Positions 60,268 through 64,000 of a stretch of DNA of 64,000 nucleotides are shown piece after piece. The stretch lies in NCBI RefSeq assembly GCF_039539445.1, contig NZ_BAABDD010000002.1:328725-392724 (forward strand). Reading direction: 5' to 3'. Numbering within the stretch: position 1 is the stretch's first letter; each line of letters begins with the position of its first letter. A program made the translations under genes and the position numbers. The notes beneath the pieces were generated by a model. That model was given only the letters and a program-made list of their open reading frames with translations, was not told where the DNA came from and did no database searches. This DNA is from Salinactinospora qingdaonensis. GTDB lineage: Bacteria > Actinomycetota > Actinomycetes > Streptosporangiales > Streptosporangiaceae.

Positions 60268-62454
60268 TCACAGATCGGCGTCGATCTCCTCCCGGGCACG
60301 GTGGTGTTCGCGCTGGGCCCGGCGCTGCTGTTCCAGGGTGGCCGTGCGCGCGTCCTCGGCCACTGCCGTGCGTATCGACGACGACAGCGCCCGCAGTTCC
60401 ATGTTGATGCGCGGATAGTCCACGAGCCGCGGTAGGGCGCCTAGGCGTGGGGTGCGCCGCTCCCGCAGCGCCGAACTGAGCTCCCTAAAGGCCACGTCCA
60501 GTCGCTGTAGGGCGATCTGGGAAGCCGTAGGCGGGTTGTCCAACGCCAGTGTCGAAAGCGCCAGGTACCCGGTGCGCTGTGTGGCGATCACCACCGGCCA
60601 CAAGGGCTGTGTGGTGTTGGCGCGCGGCACATCGCCGATAGCGCTGTCATAGACGCCGCGCAGGCTCAACAGATCGGCGCGCAGATCCCGTCGCAGTTGG
60701 TAACGCCGCTCCGGGCTGGTCCGCACGTCCGGGTCGAGAAGTTCGGTGAGGACAGTGCGCGTGTCGTCCAACACCGCCAGAATCCGGTTGGGCAGCCGCG
60801 CGCCCGAGGCCCCGCGCCACAGCACCAGTGCGCCCACCATGCCGATCAGTGACCCCAGCAGCGTGTCGATCACGCGTTGTTGAGCGAGTTCCCCGATCGG
60901 GGAAGGCGCCGCGGTATGCACGATCAACAGGGCCATGGGGGTCAGCATGACGCTGGCGTAGAGGAAGTTGCGGCCGATGAGCAACTGCGCCAGCCCTTGG
61001 AACACCGCGGTCCCCACGATCACCGCGGGCAGTGTCGGCTCCAGCATGAGCACCGCCGCACCGATGAACACGCCCAGGATCGTGCCGAGCGCGCGTTGCG
61101 CCGAACGGTTCACCGTCAAGACGACGTTGCCGCCCTGCAACACCACAGCGGTCGTGATCGAGATCCAATAGAAGCGATCCAGCCCTAGCAAGAGACCGAT
61201 CACTCCGGCCGCTGCCACGGTGATCCCCATCCGCAGCGCCGTCGGCAAGATCAGCGACTCCCGGCTCCACGCCGAGCGCAGCGAGGTCAGCAGGGAGGGG
61301 TGACGGGTGTCGTACAGCCGTAGCCCGCGTTCGTCGTCGGTGTGCTCGCGTTTGCGGGCCACCTGCGCGGTCCGGCTGAGGCGGTTGTAGAGTCGGGCCT
61401 CCAGCGAGCGCGGTCGCAGCCCCTTACGGGCCCCTTCCAGCTCCGCTGGATCAGGGCTCGACGCGGGTTTGCCCACCGCCTCGGCCACCGCCTCAGCGAA
61501 TGCCGGAACCTCCTCAGGCAGCGGCTCGGTACGCGACAGCGACACGTCGGTGGCGGCGAGGTGGATGTCGGAGACCCAGCGCAGCAGCGCCCGCAGCCGT
61601 GCCGCCGCCGGCGAGTCGCGGTGCCCGCGCGTTTGGGCCAGCAACACCAGCCGCCACGCCTCAGCTACGGCCACTGACGCCTCGTGCTGCACATGATCCA
61701 ACCGAGGGGTGCCGATGGCGCGCAGCAACTGTGCAAGCTGGCGAAACGCCACGGCCACCGCCCGGTTCTCCGGGTGTCGGCCACGAAACGGCGCTTCGGC
61801 CATCGAGACCACCCACCCTATGGCGGCCCCCATCGCCCCCAGCGCGGCGTGCACCGGCACTTGGGCGAGCCCGCCCGGGGCGATCGTGGAGATCGCACAC
61901 ACCAGCACGAGGAAGAACGGCCCCGGCCGATCGACGCGCAGCGCTTGGCACAGCCACGTGGCCGCCCCCGCCACCACACCGATCATCACCGCCGCGGTCC
62001 ACAGCGTTACCGACGCCAGCGAACCCAGCGTCACGCTGGCGACAAAGCCCGCGCCGACAGTCCCGAGCGCGATAGCGCGGTGGGCGTAGGGGGTGTGCTT
62101 CTCGTAGAGCACCGTCATCGACCCCAGCGCCGCCAGCGCGCCGTTGCGCGGATCGAAGAGCACGCTCGCCAGCGCGAACGAGAGGCCCATCGCCAGCGTG
62201 GCCTTAATGCCGGTGGACCATTCCCAGCCCCCCGAGGCCAATCCAAACATCGCCGCCAAGCTCACCCGCGGGTGGGGCCGCTCGGCCACGGTCGCCCGCA
62301 TGCGCGCCGGGGCTCGCCATTCGTGATCGCCGGTTACCGGTTCCTCGCTACCGCTGTCACCGGTGTCTCCTTGATCAACCACAGCCCCAATGTTAAAAGT
62401 CCAGCTACGCCCGATTCCTCCCGGGCAGTCCGCGATCACCGTCGTCGTGCTCAC
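60268..62454 (-). CDS. FUSC-family membrane protein
   Basis: Up to 728 residues. Two membrane halves of about five to six helices each (TM block 1 at about 80-225, with LGTVGAGFVASVTLGSLASV; block 2 at about 395-560, with VVLQGGNVVLTVNRSAQRAL and SVMLTPMALLIVHTAA) are separated by a long soluble segment. FUSC proteins are related to fusaric-acid and aromatic-acid efflux pumps. The start is uncertain: GTG 62454 has no ribosome binding site, and internal GTG or ATG codons within the first 70 are possible. It is 37 bases downstream of the coiled-coil gene. Confidence 0.85.
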   Translation of the reverse strand: MSTTTVIADCPGGIGRSWTFNIGAVVDQGDTGDSGSEEPVTGDHEWRAPARMRATVAERPHPRVSLAAMFGLASGGWEWSTGIKATLAMGLSFALASVLFDPRNGALAALGSMTVLYEKHTPYAHRAIALGTVGAGFVASVTLGSLASVTLWTAAVMIGVVAGAATWLCQALRVDRPGPFFLVLVCAISTIAPGGLAQVPVHAALGAMGAAIGWVVSMAEAPFRGRHPENRAVAVAFRQLAQLLRAIGTPRLDHVQHEASVAVAEAWRLVLLAQTRGHRDSPAAARLRALLRWVSDIHLAATDVSLSRTEPLPEEVPAFAEAVAEAVGKPASSPDPAELEGARKGLRPRSLEARLYNRLSRTAQVARKREHTDDERGLRLYDTRHPSLLTSLRSAWSRESLILPTALRMGITVAAAGVIGLLLGLDRFYWISITTAVVLQGGNVVLTVNRSAQRALGTILGVFIGAAVLMLEPTLPAVIVGTAVFQGLAQLLIGRNFLYASVMLTPMALLIVHTAAPSPIGELAQQRVIDTLLGSLIGMVGALVLWRGASGARLPNRILAVLDDTRTVLTELLDPDVRTSPERRYQLRRDLRADLLSLRGVYDSAIGDVPRANTTQPLWPVVIATQRTGYLALSTLALDNPPTASQIALQRLDVAFRELSSALRERRTPRLGALPRLVDYPRINMELRALSSSIRTAVAEDARTATLEQQRRAQREHHRAREEIDADL

Positions 62455-62491
62455 GTGGGTGTGTGGCCCACCTGGCAGCTACCGCCGGTAT

Positions 62492-63706
62492 TCAACCGTT
62501 CGCTTCGCCTTCCAAAGCGGCCCGTAGCCGCGCGACCTCGGCCAACGCCTCGTCGAGTTGGGCCTCGGCCCGCTCGGCCCGGTGCCGCGCCTGATCCCGA
62601 CCGTCCTCCACGGCCGCGATCCGTTCGGCGTTGGCCGCCTTGGCCTCAGCGAGATCGCGCGCCGCGCTTTCGCGTTGGCTGCGCAGCGCCTCGTCGAAGC
62701 GGGCGCGCTCGGCCTCCACGTCGGCCCGGGCCCGCTGCAACTCGGCGGTGAACCGCTCGTGCTGTGCCTGGAGGTCGGCCGCGATCCGGTCGCGTTCCTC
62801 CGCCAGATCCGAGGCCCGCGATTGGGCGCGTTCGGCGGCGAGCTCGGCCCGCTCACCGCGGCGAGTGGCCTCTTCGCGCGCCCGGGTCTCCTCGGTCAGC
62901 CGCTCCTGGAGCCGTTCTCGCTCAGCTTCGCCGCGCTCCCGTAGCCGCGCCATCTCCTCGCCGGCCTCGCGGTGCACCCGCTCCACCTGAGCGGCTGCCT
63001 CCTGCTCGGTAGCGCGCACTCGTCGCTCGGCCTGGGCCAGCCCGGCGTTGGCCTCGGCGAGTGCGGCGTCGCGCTCCTGCTGGGCCTGTCGCAGTTGGCT
63101 CACGGCCCGGTCGCGTTCGGCGATCCCCGCATCCCGCGTGGAGATCGCCTCGTCGGCCCGCCGTTCAGCGGAACCGGCCATGGCCATAGCCGAGGCGGCC
63201 TTCGCTTCGGCCTCCGTGCGCGCGGCTTTGGCGCTGCGCCGGTCGTTCTCGGCGGCTAGCCGCGCCGAGTCGGCCTCGGCGATGCGGCGCGCCGCATCCA
63301 ACCGCGCCGCCTCCACTTGCGCCTCAGCGCTAGCCGGGTCGGTCATCGCCGCGAACGCCTCGGTGGCGGCGGTGAGCGTGGCGCTTAACTGCTCGGTCTG
63401 GACGCAAAAGCGGGTCAGGAGCTCGTCGGCGCGCAGCCGGGCGCGGGTGACGGGAGCCGCGTCAACGCTGCCGGCGGTCTCGGGCTCCGCGGCAGCCGAG
63501 GCCGTGGGGGGCTCGGTCGCTTGCGCGGCTGCCGCTTGCTCGCGTTCGCGCTCAGCCGCCTCCTGCTGGAGGCGCTGCCGCTCCCGCCACGCCCGCCAGC
63601 GTGTGTGTTCGGGCAGGTCACAGTATTCCGGGGGGCGGCCAGGGGAGGAGCTTCGCGGCACAGGCCGCTGGCAGCCCGGAAAGTTACAGGTGTTCGCGTC
63701 GGCCAC
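62492..63706 (-). CDS. coiled-coil protein with N-terminal Cys-rich motif
   Basis: 404 residues starting MADANTCNFPGCQRPVPR. The first 45 residues have CNFPGCQRP and PEYCDLPEHTRWRAW, which gives C-x4-C-x18-C-x4-H, a plausible zinc site. From about residue 90 to the end it is almost one long Ala/Glu/Arg-rich coiled coil (EAERARFDEALRSQRES). It may be a structural or DNA-associated protein, but I do not recognise a family. GTG 63706 has no ribosome binding site and TACGCT lies upstream, so it is probably leaderless; the 16 codons upstream are not likely. The FUSC gene follows closely. Confidence 0.72.
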   Translation of the reverse strand: MADANTCNFPGCQRPVPRSSSPGRPPEYCDLPEHTRWRAWRERQRLQQEAAEREREQAAAAQATEPPTASAAAEPETAGSVDAAPVTRARLRADELLTRFCVQTEQLSATLTAATEAFAAMTDPASAEAQVEAARLDAARRIAEADSARLAAENDRRSAKAARTEAEAKAASAMAMAGSAERRADEAISTRDAGIAERDRAVSQLRQAQQERDAALAEANAGLAQAERRVRATEQEAAAQVERVHREAGEEMARLRERGEAERERLQERLTEETRAREEATRRGERAELAAERAQSRASDLAEERDRIAADLQAQHERFTAELQRARADVEAERARFDEALRSQRESAARDLAEAKAANAERIAAVEDGRDQARHRAERAEAQLDEALAEVARLRAALEGEANG

Positions 63707-63861
63707 GGCGACGAGCGTAGCCGTTCCCCACGGCCGGCGCGGTGCGCTTACCACACGCCCGGCCGGCAGGCGCGGGTCGGCAGCATCGGAAGGGGGGGTG
63801 CTTCTATGGGTTTGTCAAGCCGGGGGTGGGCTGTGCCTGGAGGGTTTGCCGTTCGCTCGTG

Positions 63862-63901
63862 CCTCGATCGCTTCGCGATCTCAGCAGCCCGGGGCGGGCT
63901 G
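63862..63901. repeat. two-hairpin dispersed repeat, copy B
   Basis: Matches copy A (10425-10464) at 35/40. It contains GATCGC-ttc-GCGATC (63866-63880) and CAGCCCG-ggg-CGGGCTG (63885-63901), both perfect. A partial relative (CCGGGGGTGGGCTGTGCCTG) lies at about 63827. The end of the window (63707-64000) holds no gene. Confidence 0.65.
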
Positions 63902-64000
63902 TGCCTGAGGTGGCACGGGTACCACGACAGGGGCTGGGGCCGACGTGGAGCCACCACCCCGACAAGGCAGGCGGAGGCCGGGGCCGACGCCGTAACCGGG

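Noticed and set aside
1..64000. tRNA, rRNA, CRISPR arrays, insertion sequences and phage genes
   Set aside because: I looked for their typical signals (cloverleaf ends, regularly spaced repeats, transposase or integrase motifs) and saw none that I could support.

Overview
The window is chromosomal DNA of a high-GC actinomycete. It carries the Pup-proteasome system, WYL-domain regulators, leaderless-looking GTG starts and many long GC-rich hairpins at gene ends. The Pup-proteasome set, a MenC that resembles (from memory) the Thermobifida protein, and the LacI/GH3/sugar-ABC equipment fit Nocardiopsaceae or a relative (Thermobifida-like). This placement is inference; no rRNA or tRNA gene is present to confirm it.

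Layout. 1-9.1 kb: the Pup-proteasome locus (C-terminal half of dop, DEDDh exonuclease-BRCT, PEBP protein, pup, prcB, prcA, pafA). It is interrupted after dop by about 2.2 kb holding the decayed remains of a divergent GntR regulator / mannonate-dehydratase-like gene pair, a small membrane protein and a gene-poor stretch with a perfect 40-nt palindrome. 9.2-19 kb: an FKBP-type lipoprotein isomerase, a DUF3866 protein, a fused PafBC regulator, a 54-residue membrane ORF, tatA, tatC, a DUF397 protein and a HelY-type helicase. 19.2-31 kb: carbohydrate use, with a LacI regulator divergent from a GH3 glycosidase, an acyl-CoA dehydrogenase, a sugar ABC operon (ATPase, lipoprotein, two permeases) and a convergent stand-alone MsiK-type ATPase. 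31.9-38 kb: lnt, TetR and GntR regulators, small unknown genes and a primary-type sigma factor. 38-53 kb: a dispersed menaquinone cluster (menE, menB, menC, menD, menF) with a phospholipase D-like protein, a haem peroxidase, a DUF952-cupin fusion, a serine hydrolase and two divergent regulator operons. 52.6-64 kb: a radical SAM protein with a possible SOS box, a GHL10 lipoprotein, a DUF3040 protein, a class B PBP, an acyltransferase, a cyclase-family hydrolase, a FUSC membrane protein and a coiled-coil protein.

How the genes fit together. Dop makes Pup ligatable by converting its terminal Gln to Glu, PafA ligates it to target lysines, and PrcA/PrcB degrade the tagged proteins. PafBC is a DNA-damage regulator of actinobacteria and is encoded next door. 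MenF-D-C-E-B cover the chorismate to 1,4-dihydroxy-2-naphthoyl-CoA part of menaquinone synthesis, and MenC and MenD are adjacent on the same strand. LacI plausibly controls GH3.

Most of the window is ordinary housekeeping DNA. I did not find a convincing new multi-gene system. The observations most worth following are a near-identical inverted DNA segment shared by the two ABC ATPase genes, a sugar permease with an inserted extracytoplasmic beta-sandwich-like domain, the double pseudogene deletion scar, a two-hairpin dispersed repeat, a 23% GC island, and isolated LexA-like and DasR-like operators.
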